From contig NZ_CP137338.1 of the NCBI RefSeq assembly GCF_044923475.1, positions 1,984,001-2,048,000 on the forward strand: a stretch of 64,000 bases of DNA. The letters are read 5' to 3'. The first letter of the stretch is position 1. Each line of letters opens with the position of its first letter. Both the position numbers and the translations under genes were made by a program. Under the pieces are notes generated by a model that worked only from the letters and a program-made list of their open reading frames with translations, had not been told where the DNA came from and searched no databases. Below, piece by piece: positions 8,465 to 18,003 of this stretch. The stretch is from JAAURS01 sp044923475. GTDB lineage: Bacteria; Cyanobacteriota; Cyanobacteriia; Thermosynechococcales; Thermosynechococcaceae.

Positions 8465-9160
8465 CTACCCGCCCGTTCCGACAGTACGGCGGTATTTCGT
8501 CTCGTAGAAACGCGCGACGGCCTGTCCCAAGGTGTAGAGTAACACCGCGTCGCCGGAAGCGCCGATCGCAGCCCCTATGCCAGGAATCAGCTCTGGCACC
8601 GATAGGCCCGTCTTGAGGAGACCGGTCCCGCCAAGAGAAAGTCCGTAAATCGCCAACACTTCCCCGCGTCGGGCAGGTTCGTTTAACGGTAAGTCATAAA
8701 TAGCTGCAATTCGATAGATCATCTCCGCCTGAAGTGAAGAGAGTGCGGCAATATCAACTGCAAATAGAACGGCTGCCACAGGAGGGAGAATGTTTGTAAT
8801 TAACCCAACCCCCGCAGCTTTGAGCGTGGTTTCTTGAATGAGTTGCTGGGCCAATTCTGCCCGCGTTTTTTTAGCATGCTGCTGTCGCAAGAGCTGAACG
8901 TCCTGGTTTACCTTTGCAACATTAACTTGACCCAGCGCCGCTGCAAACCAGCGTAGCATCGGTAGCTGCGTGACAGAATTCAAAACGGGATTTTCAACCA
9001 AGGGCATGACAGCCCGGCCCAACTGCTCGGTATTGCACTCTACAAAATCGTGGGCGTCCTGTTGAAGGTCGTCCGCTGTCTTTGTTGCCTGCTGAACCGT
9101 CGAGCGAACGGCCCCGATGGTAGCAGCAGCAAACTGCTCGAAGGGATTTGGCGCGGTCAT
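8465..9160 (-). CDS. EcsC-like membrane-associated protein
   Basis: A 231-residue protein that I place tentatively near the EcsC/DUF697 group. It has an amphipathic N-terminal part with Thr/Ala/Gln-rich helices. The central block VGLITNILPPVAAVLFAVDI runs into LQAEMIYRIAAIYDLPL. A Gly/Ala-rich segment, IPGIGAAIGASGDAVLLYTLG, lies near the C-terminus. The Leu-Gln-x-Glu-Met-Ile-Tyr helix and the glycine-rich hairpin are typical of EcsC-like proteins, whose role is poorly known. It lies between dxs and mtnA on the same strand, with no clear functional link. The family call is moderate, but the gene itself is secure. Confidence 0.6.
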   Translation of the reverse strand: MTAPNPFEQFAAATIGAVRSTVQQATKTADDLQQDAHDFVECNTEQLGRAVMPLVENPVLNSVTQLPMLRWFAAALGQVNVAKVNQDVQLLRQQHAKKTRAELAQQLIQETTLKAAGVGLITNILPPVAAVLFAVDIAALSSLQAEMIYRIAAIYDLPLNEPARRGEVLAIYGLSLGGTGLLKTGLSVPELIPGIGAAIGASGDAVLLYTLGQAVARFYETKYRRTVGTGG

Positions 9161-9261
9161 AGACTTAGATGTAAGGCGATTTCAACCCCTATTCTACGCA
9201 ATCTGCCGGAGGATTCGAATCGGGCCGGAGATGGCAACCATTTTCGAATGCGCCCGTCGCA

Positions 9262-11157
9262 CTAGCCCACTACTGCAGGGGTTTTACTAAACAGCTTGAG
9301 TACCCGCTCTGCAATTTGAGGACTGGTGAGACCTAGGTCGGCCATTGATTCGTTTGGCGCGGCGTGCTCGACCAGAATATCGGGCACCCCAATCCGCGTC
9401 ACGGGAACCGCAACTTGATGATCCATCAAGGCTTCCATCAAACCCGAGCCAAATCCACCTGCAATACAGCCCTCTTCTAGGGTTACGACCCGGCCAATTT
9501 TCTTCGCCAAGGGCACCATCAGTTCGACGTCGATGGGCTTCGCAAAGCGAGCGTTCACGACCGAGGCTCGGATACCGTGTTCGCTTAAAATTTCGGCTAC
9601 TTGCACCGCTGGATAGACCATCGAACCGTAGGCGACGATCAACAGATCGTCGCCTTGACGGAGCAATTCTGCTTTGCCGATTGGAAGAGGCTCCCACCCT
9701 TCTTCGAGGAGGGGCGCGCCATAGCCATTCCCGCGCGGGTAGCGCATGGCAATCGGTCCATCCGTGTAGTTGATGCCGGTCACCAACATGCGCTGGAGTT
9801 CGGCCTCGTCTTTGGGGGCCATCAACACCATGTTGGGGATGCAGCGCAGGTAGGCAATGTCATACATTCCCTGGTGGGTAGGGCCGTCAGCGCCTACAAT
9901 TCCGGCTCGATCCAGACAGAAAAAGACGGGTAAGTTTTGAATGCAGACGTCGTGGATAATTTGGTCGTAGGCGCGCTGCAAGAACGTCGAGTAAATCGCC
10001 ACCACAGGGCGCATCCCTTCGCAGGCCATTCCTGCTGCCATGGTAACGGCGTGTTGCTCTGCAATCCCGACATCGAAATATTGTTTCGGCAGTTTTGCCT
10101 GAAGCTTATCGAGTCCGGTTCCGGTGGCCATCGCGGCTGTGATGCCCACAACGCGGTAGTCGTCTTCAGCAATTTTAATCAGGGTTTCCGCAAAGACCTT
10201 GGAATAGCTAGGAGCCTTAGGCGTTTTGGAAGAAAGCGCTTTGCCCGTAGCGAGATTAAAGGGGTTTTGTGCGTGGTAGCCCACCTGATCTTTTTCGGCG
10301 ATCGCATAGCCTTTCCCCTTCACCGTTGCCACGTGTACCAACACGGGACCGGGATGCTTGTGAGCCTCTTGAAACGTAGAAATCAGCTCTTCTAGATTGT
10401 GACCGTCGATCGGACCGATGTAAGTGAAGCCCAGTTCTTCAAACACTGCCCCGACTTTAGATACGGCGAGCCTCTTCATGCCGCCCTTGAGCCGCCCCAG
10501 TTCTCCTTTATCGACAAAGGGCAGCTGTTTGAGCTGCTCCTCAATATTTTCAGAGAAAAACTGCATGGGAGGACTCAACCGAATCTTATTGAGGTAACGC
10601 GACAGCGCTCCCACGTTTTGAGAAATCGACATGTCGTTGTCGTTGAGCACCACCATCAAATTGGTATGGGGCAAATGCCCTGCATGGTTGATCGCTTCTA
10701 GGGCCATCCCGCCCGTCAGAGAACCATCCCCGATGATAGCGACAACCTTGTAGTTGTCCCCCTGGAGATCCCGTGCCAGCGCCATACCCAGTGCGGATGA
10801 AATGCTGGTGGAGGCGTGACCCGCCCCAAAGTGATCGAAGGAACTTTCCTTTCGGTTCAAGTACCCCGCAATGCCATTTTTCTGGCGCAACGTATGAAAT
10901 TGCTTGTATCGACCTGTGATGAGCTTGTGGGGATAGGCTTGGTGTCCGACATCCCAAATCACCTTATCGCGATCCAGGTCTAGGGTTTGATAGAGCGCTA
11001 GTGTCAGCTCTACCACGCCAAGACCGGGACCCAAGTGCCCGCCGCTGTTGGCCACAGTTTCAAGGTGTTTGTCTCGAATTTGATGGGCAATCTGCTTCAA
11101 CTGAGGAATCGTTAATCCGCGCAGTTGATTGGGATGGACAATTTCACTCAGGTGCAT
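9262..11157 (-). CDS. dxs: 1-deoxy-D-xylulose-5-phosphate synthase
   Basis: Thiamine-diphosphate enzyme joining pyruvate and glyceraldehyde-3-phosphate, the first and controlling step of the MEP isoprenoid pathway. N-terminal ThDP features are seen: SGGHLGPGLGVVELT, VIWDVGHQAYPHK with the catalytic His, and GDGSLTGGMA...N, the Mg/ThDP-binding GDG-N motif. The transketolase middle domain has the catalytic Glu in DVGIAEQHAVTMAAG. The C-terminal domain ends normally with NESMADLGLTSPQI. At 631 residues it is full length with no disruption. It starts at ATG 11157, and the mre genes lie upstream on the same strand after a gap of 123 bases. Confidence 0.97.
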   Translation of the reverse strand: MHLSEIVHPNQLRGLTIPQLKQIAHQIRDKHLETVANSGGHLGPGLGVVELTLALYQTLDLDRDKVIWDVGHQAYPHKLITGRYKQFHTLRQKNGIAGYLNRKESSFDHFGAGHASTSISSALGMALARDLQGDNYKVVAIIGDGSLTGGMALEAINHAGHLPHTNLMVVLNDNDMSISQNVGALSRYLNKIRLSPPMQFFSENIEEQLKQLPFVDKGELGRLKGGMKRLAVSKVGAVFEELGFTYIGPIDGHNLEELISTFQEAHKHPGPVLVHVATVKGKGYAIAEKDQVGYHAQNPFNLATGKALSSKTPKAPSYSKVFAETLIKIAEDDYRVVGITAAMATGTGLDKLQAKLPKQYFDVGIAEQHAVTMAAGMACEGMRPVVAIYSTFLQRAYDQIIHDVCIQNLPVFFCLDRAGIVGADGPTHQGMYDIAYLRCIPNMVLMAPKDEAELQRMLVTGINYTDGPIAMRYPRGNGYGAPLLEEGWEPLPIGKAELLRQGDDLLIVAYGSMVYPAVQVAEILSEHGIRASVVNARFAKPIDVELMVPLAKKIGRVVTLEEGCIAGGFGSGLMEALMDHQVAVPVTRIGVPDILVEHAAPNESMADLGLTSPQIAERVLKLFSKTPAVVG

Positions 11158-11280
11158 AATGGGCGGTGTCTCTGATCTCGACTGGGTCTTGCTACCCTAC
11201 ACTTTAACGGATTTCCGGTTGCACCGCAGACAAGTTCTATAACGATTTTTGTAGTCTTGAAATCGCACATTTGGATGGAT

Positions 11281-11844
11281 TCAGGGATCCATTCTGGCAT
11301 TGAACCGATCCCACCAGTAGTTGAGGGGAACGTAAAGGAGGGGCGTCCACAGGCTGCTGATAATGGCCGAGCTGAGAGCAGCGCGCTGTAAATTAACCCA
11401 GATATCCGCCAGCTCCCAATCGCCGCCGATCGCGAGTTGCCCTGCAAAGATGGTCTCAACCAAGAGAGCCATGATAAATACCAGCAGCAATGTCGAAATA
11501 AAATCTTCTGCAATGAGCCGCTGTTTGTCGAGGCTGCTGGTTAAAAAGCCTGCAATTCCCAAGCTCAAAGCATGAGTGGGTTGTGCTGCTGTCAACGCAT
11601 CCTGGATGAATCCAAGGGCAATTCCCGCAGTCAGACCTTGCCAGGGCAATCGCTTCGCACTCCAAGCGACAACCCATATCAAAAACCAGTTGGGAGACGT
11701 ATCCAGCAAAACCATCCCTGGAATGCGGTGGGGTTGGAGGATGGCGCAGAACAGGATAGAGCCGACGATCGCGAATGCATTGGTTCGCTGTAGCGGCGAT
11801 CGCCACCAAGGGGTGGAAGATCTCTGTCTCAACATCTTAGCCAT
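11281..11844 (-). CDS. mreD: Rod shape-determining protein MreD
   Basis: Small polytopic membrane protein of the MreBCD elongasome that guides lateral peptidoglycan synthesis. It is 187 residues with about five hydrophobic spans. Central features are PNWFLIWVVAWSAKR, GLTAGIALGFIQDALT (the conserved G-hydrophobic-QD of MreD) and a C-terminal YVPLNYWWDRF. It overlaps the end of mreC by 8 bases, as expected in an mreBCD operon. Sequence conservation in MreD is low, so the name rests on both the GFIQD block and position. Confidence 0.9.
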   Translation of the reverse strand: MAKMLRQRSSTPWWRSPLQRTNAFAIVGSILFCAILQPHRIPGMVLLDTSPNWFLIWVVAWSAKRLPWQGLTAGIALGFIQDALTAAQPTHALSLGIAGFLTSSLDKQRLIAEDFISTLLLVFIMALLVETIFAGQLAIGGDWELADIWVNLQRAALSSAIISSLWTPLLYVPLNYWWDRFNARMDP

Positions 11845-12574
11845 TCACTAACACGCTGACCCATTCCACATGCTCGAGGGGCACGGTAAATTCCACCAGA
11901 GCTTGAGGCGTCGGCTGTCGGTCTAGGTCTAACTCCGTAACGCGCCCCACTGCAATTCCCCCTGGAAAGCGGCTGCTGAGGTTGGATGTTACGACGGCAT
12001 CTCCCTTTTTAACATCGGGCATTTTATCGAAAAACTCTAATACTCCGCGGCGATCCAAGCGTCCGCGCAAAATGCCGACCTGGCGAGTCCGGCTAACTGT
12101 AATGCCCACTTGGCTGGTCGGGTCGGTAATGAGCAAGACGCGACTGGTATTGGGCGTTACGCTCATAACGCGACCGACTAGCCCCCCGGGCGCGACCACA
12201 ACCGCATCGACACGAACGCCCTCTACGCTCCCTTTGCCCAACGTTATTTGCTGCCACCAGTTATCAGCCCCCCGCGACAAAACCGAAGCCGCAATTTTCT
12301 TCTGGTTCGGCAAGGGGGCTAAATCCAAAAGCGATTTGAGCGATCGATTTTGGGCTTCTAGTTCCTGAATTTGCTGCTGTAGGGCCTTGGACTGGGCATC
12401 CAAAAGCCTTTGCTGCGCCTTTCCATCTGTCTTGAAAGGCCAGACCAACCATCGATTAATATCGGCTACGCCAGCACCCTGCGTAGCCCTAACGACGCCC
12501 GCAACGCTTAAAATGAGTAACGCTACCAGCAGCGCAGATCGATAGCGACTCCACCACCGCAAAAGGCTCTTCAT
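11837..12574 (-). CDS. mreC: Rod shape-determining protein MreC
   Basis: Bitopic inner-membrane protein linking the MreB filament to the periplasmic cell-wall synthases. It has a short cytoplasmic tail, one membrane span at about 13-30, a coiled coil at about 52-84 (LLDAQSKALQQQIQELEAQN), and a periplasmic beta domain with NWWQQITLGKGS, PGGLVGRV, LLITDPTSQVGI and GDAVVTSNLSSRFPGGIAVG. These are the diagnostic MreC blocks. The length of 245 residues is on the short side but complete. It lies 12 bases after mreB and overlaps mreD. Confidence 0.94.
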   Translation of the reverse strand: MKSLLRWWSRYRSALLVALLILSVAGVVRATQGAGVADINRWLVWPFKTDGKAQQRLLDAQSKALQQQIQELEAQNRSLKSLLDLAPLPNQKKIAASVLSRGADNWWQQITLGKGSVEGVRVDAVVVAPGGLVGRVMSVTPNTSRVLLITDPTSQVGITVSRTRQVGILRGRLDRRGVLEFFDKMPDVKKGDAVVTSNLSSRFPGGIAVGRVTELDLDRQPTPQALVEFTVPLEHVEWVSVLVNG

Positions 12575-12586
12575 TTTAACTCTGGA

Positions 12587-13639
12587 TTAGACGTTGACCG
12601 TACCACTACTAAATACACGCGTGAGCTTGTCATAGTTCTCTAGGATGCGACCCGTCCCCAAAACGACACAGCTCAGGGGATCTTCCGCAATATGAACGAC
12701 GATGCCAGTCTCGTGACTGACGAGTTTATCTAGCCCATTCAATAACGCTCCCCCTCCAGCTAACACAATTCCCCGATCTACGATATCTCCGGCCAGTTCG
12801 GGTGGAATGCGCTCTAGCGTTCGCTTCACGGCCTCGACAATAGAAGAAAGCGGTTCCGTCATGCTTTCTCTAATTTCTGGCCCTTTCACCAAGACAGTTC
12901 GCGGCAATCCTGACAGAAGGTGCAGCCCTCTTACCTCCATGGTAGCTCCATTGTTGTCGTTGGTCGGATAGGCCGATCCGATTCGAATTTTAATATCCTC
13001 AGCAGTGCGATCGCCGATGACGAGGTTGTGAACTTTCTTCATGTACTGCGTAATGGACTCGGTCAGTTCGTCTCCCGCAACCCGCACGGATTCGCTAATC
13101 ACCGCACCGCCCAAACTCAAGACAGCAACTTCAGTCGTGCCGCCACCAATGTCCACGATCATGCTGCCCGTCGGCTCGTTGACTGGCATCCCCGCGCCGT
13201 AGGCCGCAGCCACAGGTTCGTCCACCAGCTGCACTTCCCTGGCACCGGCCTGAGTTGCAGCATCCGTAACCGCGCGCCGCTCGACCCCCGTCACACCGCT
13301 AGGAATACCGACGACGACCCGCAACCCTCCGACAGCCCGTCCCCCGTGGACTTGTCGAATAAAATGCTTGAGCATCATTTCTGTCGCTTCAAAATCGGCA
13401 ATGACACCATCGCGCAGCGGACGAATTGTTGTAATGCGACCGGGTGTCCGCCCCACCATTTGCTTGGCTTCCTCACCGACGGCCAGTGGCTGCTTTGTCT
13501 CTTGATCGATCGCCACGACTGAGGGTTCTCTGATCACAACTCCTCTTCCTAGGACATAAACGAGTACGTTAGCGGTACCAAGATCGATGCCAATGTCCCG
13601 CGATGTGCGGCCAAGGTTAAAGAAAGAGGGGAATTTCAC
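12587..13639 (-). CDS. mreB: Rod shape-determining protein MreB (bacterial actin)
   Basis: Actin-like ATPase that forms membrane filaments orienting cell-wall growth. Phosphate 1 is DIGIDLGTANVLVYV, phosphate 2 is IVDIGGGTTEVAVLSLGG and the adenosine motif is GIVLAGGGALLNGL. The N-terminal KFPSFFNLGRTSRDIG is slightly longer than usual. The reading frame could begin with TTG 13642 immediately followed by GTG 13639. I take GTG 13639, since GTG is the commoner start and AAAGAGGGGAA-type text is not on this strand here to decide it. It is about 350 residues and the first gene of mreB-mreC-mreD. Confidence 0.96.
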   Translation of the reverse strand: MKFPSFFNLGRTSRDIGIDLGTANVLVYVLGRGVVIREPSVVAIDQETKQPLAVGEEAKQMVGRTPGRITTIRPLRDGVIADFEATEMMLKHFIRQVHGGRAVGGLRVVVGIPSGVTGVERRAVTDAATQAGAREVQLVDEPVAAAYGAGMPVNEPTGSMIVDIGGGTTEVAVLSLGGAVISESVRVAGDELTESITQYMKKVHNLVIGDRTAEDIKIRIGSAYPTNDNNGATMEVRGLHLLSGLPRTVLVKGPEIRESMTEPLSSIVEAVKRTLERIPPELAGDIVDRGIVLAGGGALLNGLDKLVSHETGIVVHIAEDPLSCVVLGTGRILENYDKLTRVFSSGTVNV

Positions 13640-13769
13640 CAATCGATTCCTCGCGTGGGGTATTTGGTTTGGAAGTTATTTGAAGTCATCGTGCTGGATT
13701 TTAGTACGTTTTGTCCAATGCGTCTAGCGACGTACAGTAGCCTCGGATCCTCAAGATAGCCTGATTTTT

Positions 13770-14681
13770 CTATTGCCGGAGTTGCCCCAGCTTCAAATTG
13801 AGGATAGATAATCCGAAGATCATCAGAAACAGCACGAGGCCGATGGCACAGGCATAGCTCATTTCTAGGTCTTGAAACGCGCGCTCGTAGAGATAGTAAA
13901 CAATTGTTTTAGAGCTATTGAGGGGTTCGCCTTTCGTCATGATGAAAATTTCTTCGAAGACTTTAGTGGCGGAAATCGACGAAATGACGGCGACCAGAAA
14001 CAAGTAAGGGCGCATGAGGGGAATGGTAATGTCCCAGTGCTTTTGCAACCCGTCAGAGCCGTCGATGGCGGCAGCTTCGTATAAATCTGCGGGAATCCCT
14101 TGAAGCCCGGCCAGGTAAATCACCATGTAGTAGCCCAGCCCTTTCCAGACCGTGACGGCCATGACGCTAAAGAGGGAGAGGTCGGGACTGGTGAGCCAGG
14201 GAATGCCTTCACCGATACCGAGCCATTGCAGTCCTTGATTGAGGAGACCGTTGGAGGCGTACAGCCATTTCCAAGCGATTCCGGCTACGACCATAGAAAT
14301 GACGACGGGCGTATAGTAGGCGGTGCGGAACCAGCGAATGCCTCTGAGGTTTTGATTGACGAGGATGGCTAAGCCGAGGGGCAAGCTCACCAGAATCGGG
14401 ACGACGCAGACCAAATACAAGATCGTATTGCTCAGGGTTTTCCAGAAGACCGGATCGCGCCACAGTTTTTGAAAATTGGCAAGACCGACCCAGGCAGGAG
14501 CTTGGGTCAAATCGTATTCAAATCGGGTAAAGCTGAGATAAAAGGCCTGAATCGCAGGCCAAAAGACCGTTAGGGCGAGGACGATCGAGGCTGGTGCCAA
14601 AAATAAATAGGGCGTCAGCGATCGCATGACGGCGGCCCCATTTTTACGGGCAGAACCGAACTGTTTTGAGGAATGCGCCAT
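13770..14681 (-). CDS. Sugar-type ABC transporter permease (MalF/UgpA-like)
   Basis: Integral membrane subunit of a carbohydrate ABC importer, 303 residues, with six predicted membrane spans. The cytoplasmic EAA loop that docks the ATPase is clear: EAAAIDGSDGLQKHWDITIP near residue 208. The N-terminal half shows SFTRF, WVGLANFQKLW and a TLSNTILYL block typical of the MalF/UgpA side. Neither the partner permease, the binding protein nor the ATPase gene is nearby, so this is an orphan permease whose substrate cannot be assigned. It follows mreB on the same strand after 127 bases with no clear promoter. Confidence 0.9.
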   Translation of the reverse strand: MAHSSKQFGSARKNGAAVMRSLTPYLFLAPASIVLALTVFWPAIQAFYLSFTRFEYDLTQAPAWVGLANFQKLWRDPVFWKTLSNTILYLVCVVPILVSLPLGLAILVNQNLRGIRWFRTAYYTPVVISMVVAGIAWKWLYASNGLLNQGLQWLGIGEGIPWLTSPDLSLFSVMAVTVWKGLGYYMVIYLAGLQGIPADLYEAAAIDGSDGLQKHWDITIPLMRPYLFLVAVISSISATKVFEEIFIMTKGEPLNSSKTIVYYLYERAFQDLEMSYACAIGLVLFLMIFGLSILNLKLGQLRQ

Positions 14682-14716
14682 TACCCTTGTAAGACCTTAA
14701 GGAATGGAAGAAGTCG

Positions 14717-15109
14717 TTAAGGTGCTGCATCATTAAACAGCAAAAAGAGTTCTTTGCACACCTGCTTCAGCGTTTCTTGAAATCCCGAAGCAGGGGGATA
14801 GGTCCCAGCAAAGGTCCAGTCTCCGACGGTGGAAAACCGCCAGCGCTGATGTCCCAAGGGTCCAAAGCAGGCAGCCTCAATGCCGATCAGGCGCTGCTCG
14901 TGAAGCCGCAACTGGACGAGAGTTTGCCCTGCTGGCAGGTTGAGGCCGATATCGAGGGAGTTGGGGTCAATCCACTCCTGGGTATCTGGGTCGTTGGCCC
15001 AGGGCTTTAGGTTGGCTTTGACCGTTGGAAACTGCCGCTTAAATAAGTCCACAACGGCAGCGATTTTAGTGGCGGCTTCAGGGCTTGTGGCGCACTCGGC
15101 AGCGTTCAT
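14717..15109 (-). CDS. Uncharacterised small protein
   Basis: 130 residues, not recognised. It is soluble, with no signal peptide or membrane span. A helical N-terminus (ATKIAAVVDLFKRQF) precedes a beta-rich region, ending in FQETLKQVCKELFLLFNDA. Codon and base usage match neighbouring core genes, and the frame starts at a clear ATG, so it is likely a real gene. It is encoded immediately upstream of the ABC permease on the same strand (gap 35 bases) and may be co-transcribed with it, but nothing in the sequence ties it to transport. Confidence 0.7.
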   Translation of the reverse strand: MNAAECATSPEAATKIAAVVDLFKRQFPTVKANLKPWANDPDTQEWIDPNSLDIGLNLPAGQTLVQLRLHEQRLIGIEAACFGPLGHQRWRFSTVGDWTFAGTYPPASGFQETLKQVCKELFLLFNDAAP

Positions 15110-15398
15110 CCAGACTGGTTACTCCTTCGGTTGTGGGGTAAATAGAACGGATCGCTTTAGGGATTCTGAATCGATCGCCCCTTGCTTACCCATCTTATTT
15201 ATTTATTTTGTAATACTCTAACGGTCAAATAGGGATAAAGTTGGATTTCGATCTGGATTCGATCGACTTTTTCCAGGTTCAGACTGTTGAGTTGGGACAA
15301 GATTGCAGGTTTTTGCGAGGCTGCTCCGTCCAGATATTAGACAGGGGGATAGCAATCGCCTAGTCTGAGGACAGAGAAACTAGGAGGACTGGTGCATT

Positions 15399-17927
15399 AT
15401 GTCCACTCCCACTCTCGCCTTAGTCTGGCTGAAAGAACGCTCGGCGCTCGGCAATTTGCCCGATCGCGTTTTGGAGGCAATGCTGCCAAAGCTTCAATAT
15501 CGAGACTTTCCCGCCAACCGACGGCTCGTATTGGAAGATACCCTCCCCGATGGACTTTATATTTTGGGCCGGGGGCATCTCGAGCGCTATCGAACGAATC
15601 CCAGCGGTCCCGCTTGGGCCATCAGTTTGCTCCCAGGTGCCGTGCTGCATTTGACAGAATTGCTGTTGGAGCAACCCACGCAGGAAACGGTAGTGGCCCT
15701 CACCGACTGTCAGTTTTGGTTTATGCCCAAGGCCGATTTTTTGGCGATCGCCGCCCAATTTCCAGAACTCGTCCAAACCGTGTCGCGGCAGTTGGCTGAG
15801 GATTTAGCCCTGGTCAAATCCGAACTAGCATTCGAGCAAGAGCGCCAAGCCATCTTGCGGCCCCATCAAGTTTCCAAAGCCAAGCGCGGGATTGTCGGAA
15901 CCAGTCGCTACGCCAATCGCCTGCGCCAGCAAATTAAGGATGCCGCGCGCGATCGCAAACCCGTGCTGATTTTAGGAGAACCCGGACTCGAAAAAGACAA
16001 CGCAGCCGCCCTGATTCACTTTGGCTCGCCCTGGCGGCGCGAACCGATCGTTAAGGTCAACTGCGCGACGCTACAGGCGAGCGGCGCGGATCTGTTCGGA
16101 CGGGTCGGTGGCAAACCGGGGCTGTTGGAAGCATTGGGCGAAGGCACCCTAGTCTTCAACAACCTTCAAGACCTCGCACCTGCCTTATTGCCGCAACTGA
16201 AAACGCTGCTCGAGACCGGAACCTATACGCCCATCCAGCGCGACCCCAACAGCACCGCACTCCCCAAAACCAGCAACGCTCGAATCGTCATCGTCACGGA
16301 AAGAACCTTTCCTCAAATCGAGCGTTCGATCCCGCACGTCATTAAAGTGCCGCCGTTGCGGGTCCGAAAGACAGATATTAAAGTTCAGGTCGATTACTAT
16401 CTCGCCCTCATCGCCCAAGCAAAAAGCATTCCCAAACGTAGCGTTACCCCCGAGGCACTACGGAGACTTCAGGCTTATAACTATCCCGGCAATTTAGCCG
16501 AGCTGCAAAGCTTGATCGAACGGGCGATCGCCCAATCTCCCGGCACGGACGACCTGACCGATGAAGTTTTCTGGCCCGCTGAAGGCAAAAAACAGCGCTT
16601 CCGGCTGAACTTACTGAACGCTTATCCCAAACTCCGCCAGTTTTTACGCAGCGACTGGTGGCCGACCCGCATCAATTATGGGTTTACGCTGAGCGCTTTT
16701 GCCATCGTAGTAGCCGTCCTGTTTATCGGCCCTCAAGATCGCCATCATAACGTGGCCCTAAATCTGTTTTGGGCTTGGTGGTGGCCGCTCGTTTTAATTG
16801 GATTCCCCTTTGTGGGTCGGGTGTGGTGCTCGATTTGCCCTTTTATGATTTACGGAGAGGTGGTGCAAAAGCTCTCCCTCTGGTTGGTTCCGCGCCAGCT
16901 CAAACATTGGCCCAGAGACGAAGCGGATCGCTGGGGCGGATGGTTTTTATTTGGGCTATTTGCCCTCATTTTTCTATGGGAGGAACTTTGGGATTTAGAA
17001 AATACGGCCTATCTATCCAGTTGGCTGCTGCTGCTGATCACCGCCGGAGCCGTCATTTTTTCCTCGATCTTCGAACGGCGCTTTTGGTGTCGCTACTTGT
17101 GTCCGATTGGTGGCATGAATGGCCTGTTTGCCAAACTTTCCATGACGGAACTCCGCGCGCAGCAGGGCACCTGCTCGGCAGAATGCACGACCTATCAGTG
17201 CTATAAGGGTGGCCCCGTTAAAGGAGAGGGTCAAGAGACCGACGGCTGCCCGCTCTATTCCCATCCGGCCCAGCTTGTGGATAATCGCGACTGCGTCCTC
17301 TGCATGACCTGCCTCAAGGCTTGCCCCCATCGCTCGGTGGAGTTTAACCTACGCCCGCCCGGCATTGAGTTGTGGACGACCCATCAGCCGCGCAGTCATG
17401 AAGTGGCGCTGCTCTTACTACTACTGGGCGGCGTATTCTTGCATCGCCTTCCCGAACTCGAAGCGGTGTCAAACCTCAACTTTCATCTCGCGGAGTTTTG
17501 GCCCCATGCGGGAGTGTCGGTGCTGGTGCTGGCGATCGCCGCCTTCATCCCGATTGTGGGCCATGGCTTGTTGCAAATCCTCAGTCCGGGAAAACATCGC
17601 CCCTTCCTGGAACTTGCCTATGGATACCTCCCGCTCGTGCTAGGTGCGACCTTGGCGCACTATTTACGCTTGGGGCTAACGGAAGCGGGGCAAGTCTTGC
17701 CCGTAACTTGGGCAACGTTAGGCTACGAAGGATCGTTTTTGCCCGCTTACAGCGCTCATAGGACTACGATCGCATTTTTGCAGGCGAGCACCCTAGCGGT
17801 CAGCATTTTACTGACTTGGGCGCTCACTCAAAAAATTGGTCGTCAACCCTTTAAAAGCCTTTGGCCGCAGCACCTTACAGCCTTTGTTCTTGGTATCTGT
17901 CTGTGGCAAACAATCGTAGGGACTTAA
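15399..17927 (+). CDS. Fusion: cyclic-nucleotide-binding-like domain + degenerate NtrC-type AAA+ domain + membrane 4Fe-4S ferredoxin (NapH-like) module
   Basis: Unusual 842-residue fusion. Residues about 20-140 form a cNMP-binding-type beta-roll. About 165-395 resemble the sigma54-activator AAA+ core (VNCATLQ, GTLVF, LLETG, PPLRVR, YNYPGNLAELQSLIERA). However, Walker A is GEPGLEKD rather than GExGTGKE, Walker B is LVFNNL instead of LFLDE, and the sigma54-contacting GAFTGA loop is missing. No DNA-binding helix-turn-helix follows. From about 425 there are membrane spans with WCSICP, CRYLCPIGG, CSAECTTYQC and finally a CVLCMTCLKACP 4Fe-4S site at 632-642, as in NapH/NosR-type electron-transfer proteins. 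Cyanobacteria lack sigma54, so a regulatory scaffold or redox-sensing role is more likely than transcription activation. AGGAGG at about 15382 supports ATG 15399. Confidence 0.88.
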   Translation: MSTPTLALVWLKERSALGNLPDRVLEAMLPKLQYRDFPANRRLVLEDTLPDGLYILGRGHLERYRTNPSGPAWAISLLPGAVLHLTELLLEQPTQETVVALTDCQFWFMPKADFLAIAAQFPELVQTVSRQLAEDLALVKSELAFEQERQAILRPHQVSKAKRGIVGTSRYANRLRQQIKDAARDRKPVLILGEPGLEKDNAAALIHFGSPWRREPIVKVNCATLQASGADLFGRVGGKPGLLEALGEGTLVFNNLQDLAPALLPQLKTLLETGTYTPIQRDPNSTALPKTSNARIVIVTERTFPQIERSIPHVIKVPPLRVRKTDIKVQVDYYLALIAQAKSIPKRSVTPEALRRLQAYNYPGNLAELQSLIERAIAQSPGTDDLTDEVFWPAEGKKQRFRLNLLNAYPKLRQFLRSDWWPTRINYGFTLSAFAIVVAVLFIGPQDRHHNVALNLFWAWWWPLVLIGFPFVGRVWCSICPFMIYGEVVQKLSLWLVPRQLKHWPRDEADRWGGWFLFGLFALIFLWEELWDLENTAYLSSWLLLLITAGAVIFSSIFERRFWCRYLCPIGGMNGLFAKLSMTELRAQQGTCSAECTTYQCYKGGPVKGEGQETDGCPLYSHPAQLVDNRDCVLCMTCLKACPHRSVEFNLRPPGIELWTTHQPRSHEVALLLLLLGGVFLHRLPELEAVSNLNFHLAEFWPHAGVSVLVLAIAAFIPIVGHGLLQILSPGKHRPFLELAYGYLPLVLGATLAHYLRLGLTEAGQVLPVTWATLGYEGSFLPAYSAHRTTIAFLQASTLAVSILLTWALTQKIGRQPFKSLWPQHLTAFVLGICLWQTIVGT

Positions 17928-17974
17928 GCGATATTGGCACGCATTAGAACGATCCTAACAATCTGTTCTTCTCA

Positions 17975-17994
17975 GAGGCTGTTTTAAAAGCCTC
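17975..17994 (+). terminator. Possible hairpin terminator after the 842-residue gene
   Basis: Perfect 6-bp GC-rich stem GAGGCT/AGCCTC with loop GTTTTAAA, 47 bases after the stop at 17927. There is no strong T-run after it, so it is only terminator-like. The large palindromic repeat follows at once. Confidence 0.35.
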
Positions 17995-18003
17995 GTTCGT
18001 CTC

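Noticed and set aside
12920..13522. 200-residue plus-strand frame
   Set aside because: It is antisense to mreB, which is unmistakable on the other strand.
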